A stretch of 64,000 nt of DNA from assembly GCA_023151185.1 (NCBI GenBank), contig JAKLJL010000005.1, positions 124,001-188,000 on the forward strand, in the 5' to 3' direction. The DNA comes from Bacteroidota bacterium. Its GTDB lineage: Bacteria; Bacteroidota; JABWAT01. The translations under genes and the position numbers were made by a program. Every line of letters begins with the position of its first letter. Within the stretch, counting starts at the first letter, position 1. Under the pieces are notes generated by a model. That model saw only the letters and a list, made by a program, of their open reading frames with translations. It searched no databases and was not told the DNA's origin. This document shows, in pieces, positions 1 to 8,010 of this stretch.

Positions 1-1
1 T

Positions 2-607
2 CAGGATGGTGAAATCAGATCGATGATCTTTACCGGCGAGCTGGATAAAGTCAGTGATTTTGGCATGAACCGGAAAGGCGTCTATCTGAAAGCCTCCGGT
101 GAACTTGCAGGTGGCGGGTTAAAAGGGGATTACAGCTATAACCGGATTCTTGCTGACCTGAGAGGCTATACCAGTTTTTCTGAATATGACAATCTCGGTG
201 CTCATCTGATGGTCGGCAGCGGTGACGGAAACCTGCCGCTTCAGAAAATTTTTGAGCTTGGCGGCCCCGGGTCTCTCGATGGGTACCGGACCAATGAATT
301 TGCCGGCAACCGGATGGTACTGCTGAAACTGGAAAACCTGATTCACAGCGAAGATCTGCAGGATGAGCTTCCCTCGCCGATTGATGATCTGAATCTGCTT
401 CTCTTTACTGAAGTTGGTTATGTAAACGGCGTAAAGCCCGGTGAGAAAATGTGGGAAGGTTTCGACATCCGGACAAATTCCCTGAAAAACAGCATTGGGT
501 TCGGTTTTGCCAGTGAAGATGAAGATTTCCGGTTTACCCTTGGCTGGCGGACAGACAAAGGCGGAGATCCGGTTCAGCTTATGGTGCGGTTCAGAAAACC
601 CTTCTGA
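2..607 (+). CDS. Omp85-family outer-membrane barrel protein, C-terminal part (5' end outside window)
   Basis: The reading frame is open to the left edge, so this is the last ~201 residues of a larger protein; an internal ATG at 23 is not a convincing start. The sequence alternates polar and hydrophobic residues in strand-like blocks and contains LGGPGSLDGYRTNEFAGNRM. That resembles the conserved G-G-x-x-x-L-R-G-Y loop of the surface antigen/BamA barrel domain. The protein ends in Phe (FRKPF), as expected of a barrel inserted by the BAM complex. Whether the full protein is BamA/TamA-like or a patatin-type protein with an Omp85 barrel cannot be told without the N-terminus. A rho-independent terminator follows closely. 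Confidence 0.75.
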   Translation, partial: QDGEIRSMIFTGELDKVSDFGMNRKGVYLKASGELAGGGLKGDYSYNRILADLRGYTSFSEYDNLGAHLMVGSGDGNLPLQKIFELGGPGSLDGYRTNEFAGNRMVLLKLENLIHSEDLQDELPSPIDDLNLLLFTEVGYVNGVKPGEKMWEGFDIRTNSLKNSIGFGFASEDEDFRFTLGWRTDKGGDPVQLMVRFRKPF

Positions 608-633
608 TCTTTTTTCCTGGCTTTTTCCTCAGA

Positions 634-663
634 CAGGCTGCCCGGCAGCCTGTTTTTATTTTA
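634..663 (+). terminator. Rho-independent terminator after the barrel gene
   Basis: CAGGCTG (634-640) and CAGCCTG (646-652) form a 7-bp GC-rich stem with loop cccgg, followed by TTTTTATTTTA. It lies 27 bases after the stop codon. Confidence 0.85.
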
Positions 664-789
664 TCGGGACGTGATGACCATCACCCGGGATCCCGGTTTT
701 CCTGCAAGTTTTTTTAATTGGTTTTGTCAGACCCTTCAGCCCAGCTGGAAATAGGCAACTCAACCAACACAAAAAACGAAAAGGATACG

Positions 790-1779
790 ATGATGAAGAA
801 AAACCCCTTAATCCCCAGAATTTTCCTCCCGGGTCTCATTCTGGTTCTTGCTGCCTGCAGTGATCATATTACCGGAAACAACGACTCTGATTCTGACGGA
901 ACAGGTTCAGTTCTGGAATCCTTCAACAGTGAAGTGGCTTCTCAGGGAACTGTTGCCATTGACCTGGGCGATGCTGTTGGCCTTATCGGGCTTGACATCG
1001 GGCCGCTTCCGCATGATTCAACAGGAACCCTGGCTTTGAATGCACGGATAATCGTCTTTGCTGATACGGCCGTTCAGGCACATCCCTTTAAGTCGGGCGG
1101 TCTGGATATCGGAACCGTGACTCTGACTCACAACGGGCAGACCCTGACCTTTTACCAGCATACCGTCAGAGAAGGCGGTGTTGTCTATGAACTGCTGCCA
1201 AAACCTGAAAAGGGAGTTAAGCCAACTCCGGTTGCCTTTGCTGCCGGAAGTCCGGTGATGCTGACTGTTTCAGGCACTGCCTCCTTCCCTGCTCAATCCC
1301 TTGAAATTACACCGTCTTCTGTTCTCTCGATCTCAAACCTGGAAAATGGCGCAGCCCTTCCATCAGGTTCTGATCTGACGGTGTCCTGGACGGGGTCAGC
1401 TTCCGATTCCCTGGTTCTGCGGATTCTGCCGGCACCGCCTGCACCCGGAACCCAGCCTTGTGATTCCGCTTTTGCAAAAGGTGGCCCGGGCGGAAAAGGC
1501 CCGAAAGACGGCCCTGGTGGCAAAGGTGGCCCCGGCGGTAAAGGAGGTCCTGGTGGACCAGGCGGAAAAGGTCCGAAGCCGCTATTTGAAATAAAATTAA
1601 GTGCAGCAGCAGGTTCTTACACGCTTGCATCTGCCGACCTGACCACCCTGCTTGGCAGCTTTAATGGCAGTGCGGTGATTGTAGACCTTCATCAGAGAAG
1701 CCTTTCTGATATTACCTCTTCTGCAGGAATGCTTAAAGTTCTTCAAAGTGTTCATGACGGAGTTCTTTTGAAGAAATAA
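790..1779 (+). CDS. Exported lipoprotein with Gly/Pro/Lys-rich collagen-like segment
   Basis: The frame is open from a TTG at 718, but the real start is one of two adjacent ATGs at 790 and 793. AAGGA at 781-785 sits 4 and 7 nt upstream of them, and both give MKKNPLIPRIF followed by a hydrophobic stretch and the lipobox LAAC (Cys ~23). The mature protein (~307 residues) is therefore lipid-anchored in the envelope. The N-terminal two thirds look like beta-rich extracellular sequence, with SWTGSASDSLVLRI resembling an Ig-like strand pattern. A low-complexity stretch of GPGGKGG units interrupts it before a final ~60-residue domain. No family was recognised and no catalytic motif was seen. It is a single-gene unit between two terminators. 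Confidence 0.8.
   Translation: MMKKNPLIPRIFLPGLILVLAACSDHITGNNDSDSDGTGSVLESFNSEVASQGTVAIDLGDAVGLIGLDIGPLPHDSTGTLALNARIIVFADTAVQAHPFKSGGLDIGTVTLTHNGQTLTFYQHTVREGGVVYELLPKPEKGVKPTPVAFAAGSPVMLTVSGTASFPAQSLEITPSSVLSISNLENGAALPSGSDLTVSWTGSASDSLVLRILPAPPAPGTQPCDSAFAKGGPGGKGPKDGPGGKGGPGGKGGPGGPGGKGPKPLFEIKLSAAAGSYTLASADLTTLLGSFNGSAVIVDLHQRSLSDITSSAGMLKVLQSVHDGVLLKK
1478..1575 (+). repeat. In-frame GGPGGKGP-type coding repeat
   Basis: About 33 codons consist almost only of Gly, Pro and Lys (GGPGGKGPKDGPGGKGG and so on). At the DNA level ggtggcccCggcggtaaa-like units recur imperfectly. This is a G-rich minisatellite-like tract inside the lipoprotein gene, so unit number may vary between strains. Confidence 0.75.
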
Positions 1780-1828
1780 TCGTGACCGGCAGAAGGTTTC
1801 CCTCGGCTTTCTGCCTGTTTCTCCGCAA

Positions 1829-1860
1829 AAAAAAACCCGGTTAAAGCCGGGTTTTTTTTA
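1829..1860. terminator. Bidirectional terminator between convergent genes
   Basis: AACCCGG (1834-1840), loop ttaaag, CCGGGTT (1847-1853). An A-run before the stem and a T-run after it let the structure work on both strands, serving the lipoprotein gene (+) and the PDZ gene (-). Confidence 0.9.
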
Positions 1861-1883
1861 TCCGTCAGAATCAGCAGCACAGA

Positions 1884-2501
1884 TTACTTCTTCTCTCCGG
1901 ATTTTTCACTTTTCTTTTTTCTGATCACCTTTTTAATGATAATGGTTTCGGTGCTGTCACTCGTGTCACCGCCTTCGACATCTTCGAGAATGACGTCCAT
2001 ATCACAGTCTTTCATTTTCCATTTCATGTTTTTTGAAAGTGCAGAATCCCCTTCCATCACAACCGTTTTCCCGTCCTTACCGTCAACAGAAACAAAAATC
2101 ATTTTTTTCCTGCCATCAGTGGCGGCCTTTTTAAATTGAACCGTCAGGTTTTCATTTTTTCGGGTCAGTTTTACCGTTACCGGAGTGTCTGCTTTCAGTC
2201 CGTCATACCAGTCAGAGAGCTTGCCGGCACTTGCAAACGATTCGCCGTTTGCCGAAATCAGAAGATCGCCTTCCATCAGTTCCGCAGACGCCCCCGTTTT
2301 TGATTTCTCCGGAATTGCATCTGCGGGAAGAACGGTTTCAACTGCAATTTTACCATCTTTGCCTGTAAACAGAGCTCCCAGTTCGGGAATCAGGGCCGTT
2401 TCAAGTTCAGAACCTCCTTTTACAATCCGGATGGTCTTCTCCTGGGCAAAGGAGGAGGTAAAGGCGAGAAGTGCAGCAAGCAGCAGGGTAGTGAGTTTCA
2501 T
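1884..2501 (-). CDS. Secreted PDZ-domain protein
   Basis: 205 residues with a clear signal peptide (MKLTTLLLAALLAFTSSFA, then QEK). Residues ~25-126 look like a PDZ domain: GDLLISANGE at ~78-87 is the carboxylate-loop/strand signature, followed by a hydrophobic beta segment (TPVTVKLTRKNENLTVQF). There is no protease domain, so it is not a complete DegP/HtrA or C-terminal processing protease. The tail is acidic (EDVEGGDTSDSTE) and then strongly basic (KKVIRKKKSEKSGEKK). A periplasmic scaffold or chaperone-like role is likely but unproven. The gene diverges from the histidine kinase gene across 180 bp. Confidence 0.8.
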   Translation of the reverse strand: MKLTTLLLAALLAFTSSFAQEKTIRIVKGGSELETALIPELGALFTGKDGKIAVETVLPADAIPEKSKTGASAELMEGDLLISANGESFASAGKLSDWYDGLKADTPVTVKLTRKNENLTVQFKKAATDGRKKMIFVSVDGKDGKTVVMEGDSALSKNMKWKMKDCDMDVILEDVEGGDTSDSTETIIIKKVIRKKKSEKSGEKK

Positions 2502-2681
2502 GGTGTGATCCTTTTTTTTTGTTTAAGTTGAACGGTACAAGTTTACGGCGGATTTTCGTAAGGCGTGTTAAAGGCTGGAAAAAGGTTTGTAAAGAATGTA
2601 AAATGATCGGCAGGCAGGGTAGAATTCCGTTGAACGTGCCGTAGAACGACGGTAACTTTGCTCCAGTAAACAGGAAACAGT

Positions 2682-4790
2682 ATGAACTTTTTTCAAAATT
2701 ACGTCCCTTCCTTACTTCGCCGGAACAGCGGATCAGGTGACCGGAACAGACTGCTCTGGGTTGCCGGACTTTTCTTTCTTTTTCTGCTGACTCTTCTTTC
2801 TGTTCTTCAGTACCGGTGGATCGGCCAGTTGAATGAAACCGAACGGGACCGGATGAACCGCAACCTGAAAATCAGCCTTGAGCGGTTCAGCGATGATTTT
2901 GACCGGGAATTCGGCCGTATCTTTTCTGCCTTCGATGCGTTCCAGTCCGATGCGGAAAGTGCTGAGAACCTGACGGCAGAATGGACACTTTACAAAGTAA
3001 CTGCACCTTTTCCCGAACTGATTCAGGATATTTATCTATCCGAAATGACACCTGGCGGGGAGCCCGGTCTGTTCCGTCTGGATACTCTTGAACGGGACTT
3101 AAAGCCACTGGAATGGCCTGGTTCCTTTTCTACGCTTAAAGAAAAAAGCCGGATCGAAAATAAAGGTGACCGGCAGCAGATTTACTCCCTGTATCAGGGA
3201 TTATTTTTTCAGGATTCTCTGGTATTTCTGGTCATTCCCGATGCCGGAGCTTTCGAAAAACTGGGCCAAACCGGGAAACGGGGTCCTGTTACTACGGTAC
3301 TGGTCAGGCTGAATCAGGCTTATATGAAAACCGTCTGGATACCGTCTCTGGCCAGGGATTATTTTTCAACTGACGGATCCCGTGACTATGATTTTACTAT
3401 TCTGGATACGGTATCAGGAGACCAGTTTTATTCAACACGCCCAATCCAAACCCCTGACTTTTCCTGGCCGGTTGCCAATGTCAGAGCACGTGATTTAATT
3501 GTTCTTGCCGGGAATACTGAACCGGCGAGACGGATTGAACGGGTGAAGGAAAAGCTAAACCATCTGACCAAAATTAAAACCTTCTCCTTTTCATTTTCGT
3601 CCGGAGAGACAACCCGGGTTCAGATTAACCGGGTTCCGGCGGCAAAAATTCAGGGGAATTCCAGGTCCGGAAATCCGGATTCCAGGGAAATTCCCGTCAC
3701 AGTTGGCGTGGTCACCCATCCCGATGTTTTACCGGCTATCCCGGATTCAATTCCGGGGAAAATTGCGGTTCCTCAGGTCCCGGTCTGGGTTTCAACAGGA
3801 ACCGGGCCTTCTTCCGGCGGAAGTTTTTCTGTATCGGTACCCGATTTTCCTGAAACGGCAGAGGTTCCTGCAGAGGCGCCCGGGATTCTGACAGAAAATT
3901 TCTTTGGTCCCGAAACGGACCTTCAGCCCGAATCTGGCTGGGTTATTCAGGCTGCACACGTGGCAGGTTCACTTGATGCGGCTGTCAAAACGATCCGGAT
4001 GAAAAACCTTCTGATCAGCACGGGAATCCTGCTTCTGCTCGCCGGAAGTATGGGTTTTTTACTCGTTTCCAGCATCCGGGCCTGGAACCAAAGCCGTCAG
4101 CAGATCGAGTTTGTGGCAGGAATTACCCATGAACTCAGAACACCGCTGGCCGTTATCCGGTCAGCAGCAGAAAACCTGGCAGATGGGGTTGTTACCGGCA
4201 GGGAATCGCAGGTTAAATACGGCAGGCTGATCCGGGATGAGGGGAAACGGCTATCCGATATGATTGAACAGGTTCTAAACTTTTCGGGAATACAATCCGG
4301 CAGGAAAAACTGGGTTTTTACCCGGTTGGATGCTGCCGAAGCCCTGACTGAACTGCTTCCGTCCCTTCAGGAAATGGCTGATACCCGGTCCATCCGGCTT
4401 GAAATTCAAACCGAAGAAAACCTGATGATTTATGCTGATAAAAAGGCTTTCCAGACCATTCTCAGAAACCTGATTGAAAATGCCGTAAAATACAGCCCGG
4501 ATCACACGGTCGTTATTCTTCGTCTTGCGGAAGAAGGGGCCTCAGTTGTACTGACCGTCCGGGATTTCGGACTGGGAATTCCGGATGAGGAGAAAAGCAA
4601 AATATTTGAACCCTTTTTCAGGGGAAAAGCGGTAACCGAAGCTCAGATTCATGGAAATGGTCTTGGGTTGAGTCTGGTTCAGTCGTTGGTAGCAGTCCTG
4701 AAAGGAGAAATCTCAGTAAAAAGTGAGCCCGGGAAAGGCAGTGAATTCCGGGTTTCAGTTCCGTCCGAAAAGAAGAAAGGAGAAAACTGA
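2682..4790 (+). CDS. Membrane sensor histidine kinase with large extracytoplasmic domain
   Basis: 702 residues. TM1 is at ~24-42 and TM2 at ~443-463, enclosing a ~400-residue periplasmic sensor. The cytoplasmic part has all kinase boxes: H-box HELRTPLAVIRS (His483), N-box NLIENAVKYS (~596-605), G1 DFGLGIP (~628-634), F-box FEPFF and G2 GNGLGLSL (~658-665). The last ~100 sensor residues (~320-420) are rich in Pro, Val and Ser, look unstructured and match no sensor fold that I recognise. AGGAAACAG precedes the ATG. The stop overlaps the start of the response regulator (TGATG), so the two are translationally coupled. The signal sensed is unknown. Confidence 0.93.
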   Translation: MNFFQNYVPSLLRRNSGSGDRNRLLWVAGLFFLFLLTLLSVLQYRWIGQLNETERDRMNRNLKISLERFSDDFDREFGRIFSAFDAFQSDAESAENLTAEWTLYKVTAPFPELIQDIYLSEMTPGGEPGLFRLDTLERDLKPLEWPGSFSTLKEKSRIENKGDRQQIYSLYQGLFFQDSLVFLVIPDAGAFEKLGQTGKRGPVTTVLVRLNQAYMKTVWIPSLARDYFSTDGSRDYDFTILDTVSGDQFYSTRPIQTPDFSWPVANVRARDLIVLAGNTEPARRIERVKEKLNHLTKIKTFSFSFSSGETTRVQINRVPAAKIQGNSRSGNPDSREIPVTVGVVTHPDVLPAIPDSIPGKIAVPQVPVWVSTGTGPSSGGSFSVSVPDFPETAEVPAEAPGILTENFFGPETDLQPESGWVIQAAHVAGSLDAAVKTIRMKNLLISTGILLLLAGSMGFLLVSSIRAWNQSRQQIEFVAGITHELRTPLAVIRSAAENLADGVVTGRESQVKYGRLIRDEGKRLSDMIEQVLNFSGIQSGRKNWVFTRLDAAEALTELLPSLQEMADTRSIRLEIQTEENLMIYADKKAFQTILRNLIENAVKYSPDHTVVILRLAEEGASVVLTVRDFGLGIPDEEKSKIFEPFFRGKAVTEAQIHGNGLGLSLVQSLVAVLKGEISVKSEPGKGSEFRVSVPSEKKKGEN

Positions 4791-5473
4791 TGCCCCGGAT
4801 TTTGTTGGTTGAAGATGAACCCGGGTTGGTTCTGACCCTGACTGACCGGTTAACTGCCGAGGGTTACGACGTTACCCCTGCGACAGACGGTGAACAGGGT
4901 TTCCGGGCCGGACTTGAACAGGTTTTTGATCTGATGATTCTGGATGTGATGCTTCCGAAGAAAAATGGCTTTGATCTCGTTCGGGATTTCAGGCAGAAGG
5001 GAATTGAAACTCCTGTATTGATGCTGACTGCGAGGGGGCAGGTGGTGGATAAAGTGGTTGGCCTTAAACTCGGTGCCGACGACTATCTGACCAAGCCTTT
5101 TGATATGATGGAACTGACGGCCCGGCTCGAAGTTCTGCTCAGGCGCCGGAATTCCCAGCCTCAGGATGGGGACGGTGTTTTCCAGTTCGGATCTTTGTAT
5201 TTCAATTTTAAAAAAGGTCAGATCCGCAAGTCGGGTAAGCCGGTTGAACTGACTGCTCAGGAATTCAGGCTGCTGCAGTATCTGGTTACCCACCCCGGTC
5301 TGGTTATTTCCCGTGATGAGCTCCTGAAAGAAGTGTGGGGGCTCGATGCCAGTCTGACCACCCGCACAGTGGATGTTCATATGTCCTGGCTGAGGCAAAA
5401 ACTTGAGGAGAATCCCAAATTCCCGGCCAGAATCCTTACGGTTCACGGCCTTGGTTACCGCTGGGAAGGGTGA
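4790..5473 (+). CDS. OmpR/PhoB-family response regulator
   Basis: 227 residues. The receiver domain carries the acidic pocket (VEDE, residues 7-10), phospho-acceptor Asp52 (LMILDVMLP), Thr80 and Lys102 (DDYLTKPFD). The C-terminal half (~130-227) is a winged helix with the typical LTAQEFRLLQYL and TRTVDVHMSWLRQKL segments, ending GYRWEG. It is the cognate partner of the upstream kinase by the one-base overlap. Targets are not evident. The ~270 bp after it holds no convincing gene or terminator. Confidence 0.95.
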   Translation: MPRILLVEDEPGLVLTLTDRLTAEGYDVTPATDGEQGFRAGLEQVFDLMILDVMLPKKNGFDLVRDFRQKGIETPVLMLTARGQVVDKVVGLKLGADDYLTKPFDMMELTARLEVLLRRRNSQPQDGDGVFQFGSLYFNFKKGQIRKSGKPVELTAQEFRLLQYLVTHPGLVISRDELLKEVWGLDASLTTRTVDVHMSWLRQKLEENPKFPARILTVHGLGYRWEG

Positions 5474-5742
5474 GTTCAGTGGTCAGCTGAAGGTATTAAG
5501 GGGTAAGTCGAGCAACGCGAAGATCCCGATCCATTTCAGGGTGTTAAATCGGGTGGGGGAAGATGCTGACGCTGTACGTGGTACCTTTTACGTTGTGCGG
5601 GATCCGTGGAACAAAAATTCAAATTGAGCGAAGGGATATCTATGGAATTACCCTGTGGTTCGGGTAATCTCTGGCAAACCGTAAGTTGTAAACGGTAAGT
5701 TATTTGGTTAACTTTAAATTATTAACCTGATCAAATGAGCTG

Positions 5743-6363
5743 ATGTCCCGACAAATTTCACTCCTGAGTCTGAATGTTTTAACCATTTTTTTGCTTGCTT
5801 TATTTTCATCCTGCCAGTCTATTCAAAATATAGACCATACATCACCTGAATTTTATAGTAAAATTAAACGGATCGGAATCTGGATTAAACCTGGTAATGA
5901 CCCGGAATGCGACCGGTTGTTATCTAATTTTATCGAGTTGGATTGGATATCGAAAGGGTATCAGACGGTAAATCTTAATCGTCTTGCAGGACTGAATAAT
6001 CAAAAAGGAAATGACACTTTATTTCTGTGGTTAAAGAAGCAGGAATGGATGCCAACGGTTGAAACTATTCTGATTGCAGAAGTAACATCCAAATGGGTTA
6101 GTAAGGATCTTGGGTTTTTTGAAAACAGGGGAACATATATGTTCCGTTCTTTATCAAAAAAGTTTGCTGATTTGCCTGAATTTACTACGTCATTTGCACT
6201 GTTTAACTGTGAAACCGAAAAATTGGTTTACCTCCAAACAGAAAGGGATACATGCCATTTTTTCAATACCGAAGGGTCTTATCATAAAGTTATATCCGAA
6301 CCAATTAATTATCCGATAAAAGGGCCGTTTCCCGGGTTTTTAACCAAGTACCTATTTTTTTAA
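5743..6363 (+). CDS. Lipoprotein metzincin-like protease, N-terminal fragment (frame broken at T7 tract)
   Basis: Residues 1-24 form a lipoprotein signal (MSRQISLLSL... FSSC, Cys24). The rest matches the N-terminal third of the intact paralogue at 8011: RIGIWIKPGNDPECDRLLSNFIELDWISKG corresponds in order to SIGVWVNKGEDPS...LLLELIAKG there. The frame ends at a stop directly after a run of seven T (6355-6361). In the -1 frame the homology continues (LNSKNYEIKDTLWISVYGDSLYRKKFPDW) into the next fragment. One extra T would give a single ~513-residue protein. The region is visibly more AT-rich than its surroundings. The function of this N-domain is unknown. Confidence 0.75.
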   Translation: MSRQISLLSLNVLTIFLLALFSSCQSIQNIDHTSPEFYSKIKRIGIWIKPGNDPECDRLLSNFIELDWISKGYQTVNLNRLAGLNNQKGNDTLFLWLKKQEWMPTVETILIAEVTSKWVSKDLGFFENRGTYMFRSLSKKFADLPEFTTSFALFNCETEKLVYLQTERDTCHFFNTEGSYHKVISEPINYPIKGPFPGFLTKYLFF

Positions 6364-6366
6364 ATT
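6352..6366 (+). other. Homopolymer T7 frameshift site
   Basis: In-frame reading is cta ttt ttt taa; the paralogue-like protein resumes in the -1 frame as att ttt tta aat. Seven T are present and eight would restore the frame. This could be a real slipped-strand mutation (phase-variation-like), translational slippage, or a sequencing/assembly indel. Confidence 0.7.
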
Positions 6367-6419
6367 CTAAAAATTATGAAATAAAAGACACACTTTGGAT
6401 CTCTGTTTATGGTGATAGT

Positions 6420-7283
6420 TTGTATAGAAAAAAATTCCCGGACTGGAAAGACAAGATCCGGCTCAGAGTATTACTTGCAAGCGATCTCATGGAACGAAGT
6501 TTTAATACATCAATCGGGATTAAAGATTTTGTTGAATGGAAGGATACTTTCAATATTTTTATTGAACATTCGTATGGAAACCTTGAAAAAGCTGCTGAAA
6601 AACAAAAAAAGGTTTTTTCACTTGGCTATTCTTTCAATCCAAAATTCAGTGAGAATTGGAATCAGGATCATAGTGTGGGTGTGGCCGGGGTTTTTGACCG
6701 GAAAATCATGGTAATAAGTCAACCCTCATTTCCTGGTATGGAGATTTGGTCTCCTGTTGATGAGGCATTGACAATTGTCCACGAATTGGGCCATTCATTA
6801 GGGGCAGTACATGTTTCTGATTCAAATTCAATTATGTATCCTGCAATAGGAAGAGCAGGATTTGATTTTGATTCATTGAACACCCGAATTCTGACTATTA
6901 CCCTGAATGAACTTGATTTTGATGAAACAAAACGCCTGATCAGTTACCTTTCGCTGATGAATTCATTCTTTTTATCCAAATTTATTTCAGAAGAAGCATG
7001 CTGTGTTTATTCACTGGGAGCAATGAACGTCTTTGAGCAATTTGCCGGGATGAAATTTATAAATGAAGACCCGATTATAACGAACAATACGGTGACGCAA
7101 TACATTTCGGAAGATTCATTTCGGTGGACACTACTTGGGTATATTTATCTAAAGGCCGGTTATTATAATCAGTCAGTTTACTGTTCAGAAAAAGCATTGG
7201 AAGTAAATCCATCTTTGAAAATTCCCGCTGAAGGTATTAAAGTTTCGAAAAAATGGATTGAGTTTTTAAAAAAACCAAATTGA
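6420..7283 (+). CDS. Metzincin-type zinc protease domain, C-terminal fragment of split gene
   Basis: The TTG at 6420 is only a nominal start; the frame extends upstream to the T7 tract and is best read as the continuation of the 5743 gene. It contains HELGHSLGAVH, a full HExxHxxGxxH metzincin zinc site, followed by SIMYP, a candidate Met-turn. The C-terminal ~60 residues (FRWTLLGYIYLKAGYYNQSVYCSEKALEVNP) look like one TPR hairpin. Alignment with the 8011 protein is collinear throughout, including FPDWKDKIRLRVLLASDLM and QPSFPGMEIWSPVDEALTIV. The catalytic half is intact; only secretion and anchoring depend on repairing the frame. Confidence 0.75.
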   Translation: MYRKKFPDWKDKIRLRVLLASDLMERSFNTSIGIKDFVEWKDTFNIFIEHSYGNLEKAAEKQKKVFSLGYSFNPKFSENWNQDHSVGVAGVFDRKIMVISQPSFPGMEIWSPVDEALTIVHELGHSLGAVHVSDSNSIMYPAIGRAGFDFDSLNTRILTITLNELDFDETKRLISYLSLMNSFFLSKFISEEACCVYSLGAMNVFEQFAGMKFINEDPIITNNTVTQYISEDSFRWTLLGYIYLKAGYYNQSVYCSEKALEVNPSLKIPAEGIKVSKKWIEFLKKPN

Positions 7284-7346
7284 ATTCTTTCCCTCAATAC
7301 AACAAAATTTGTTCTCCCAATAAATTCCAACCAAAAATTTAAAGTT

Positions 7347-7954
7347 TTGACTTTGTTCTTCATAATTTTATTTTTTGCAAACTTTTCTTGCTCCTCCTGT
7401 ACGTCACTTTTTCGGTTAACCAGATTGAATCCTTTCATACAGAAAAGAAAAGCAAGGTTGGTGTTTGGGTGAATGGTTCAAAAACTGATCCGGCAAAAAG
7501 ATTTTTATCAAATTGTATTCAGCTGGATTTGCTTGCAAAAGGATAAAGTCCGGTAGATCTAACTCTTCGTGCCGTTACGAATGGTGATACGCTATCAGAT
7601 AAAACTGCCGCATTGACCTGGTTGAAAATGCGTTCCGGTTTCAGAAGTACCTGCCGGATAATCCCTAAAAGTTTCCTTCCTGGCAGATAACGCCTACCCG
7701 ATGACAGCCTTTCGCTGATGTTTTATTCTACCGGATTTCTGTCCATGGAAATTGATTCGATGAATTACGCCATAATCCGGCAGGTTTTCAAAGTTCCGTT
7801 AGATCAGTGTGCTGAAAAGGAAAAAGTGATTTTGGCTGCAGCCGGGAACCAGTTTTTCAAGTCGGCCGAAAATTCAAGACTTCTTTTGACGCAGTTTTCC
7901 TGTGCAGGCAACTCGTTCTTTTTTTTGCTTTTTCAGGTTTTGTTTGCAAAATAA
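7347..7954 (+). pseudogene. Decayed third copy of the lipoprotein metzincin gene
   Basis: This fills most of the 727-bp gap between intact frames. A lipoprotein-like signal (LTLFFIILFFANFSCSSC) is followed by a frameshift, then KVGVWVNGSKTDPAKRFLSN and a premature TAA at 7544-7546 where the paralogue has the Tyr of AKGY. 7631-7696 matches 8600-8690 with a ~13-bp deletion. The sequence then jumps across ~390 bp, losing the whole zinc site. 7700-7890 matches 9079-9270 with ~23 mismatches counted by eye (about 88% identity). A T5 in the intact copy is T4 here and shifts the frame again, after which similarity ends. An open frame at 7718-7954 exists only because of this relic. Confidence 0.85.
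7631..7890 (+). repeat. Direct repeat of parts of the downstream metzincin gene
   Basis: Two blocks (7631-7696 and 7700-7890) are imperfect direct copies of 8600-8690 and 9079-9270. Their order is kept but the spacing is shortened, which indicates tandem duplication followed by internal deletion. Confidence 0.85.
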
Positions 7955-8010
7955 AATTGAGTAAATTTACCAGCCTCGGACTTTAAACTTACTTCAGCCT
8001 GAAAGCCTTT

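Noticed and set aside
5403-5627. Open frame after the response regulator
   Set aside because: It overlaps the regulator end, lacks a ribosome site and has no domain-like sequence. The 5474-5742 gap shows no other gene.
6352-6366. Programmed -1 frameshift in the metzincin gene
   Set aside because: T TTT TTT is slippery, but no clear stimulatory hairpin or pseudoknot follows. The intact paralogue needs no shift. Indel or slippage mutation is simpler.
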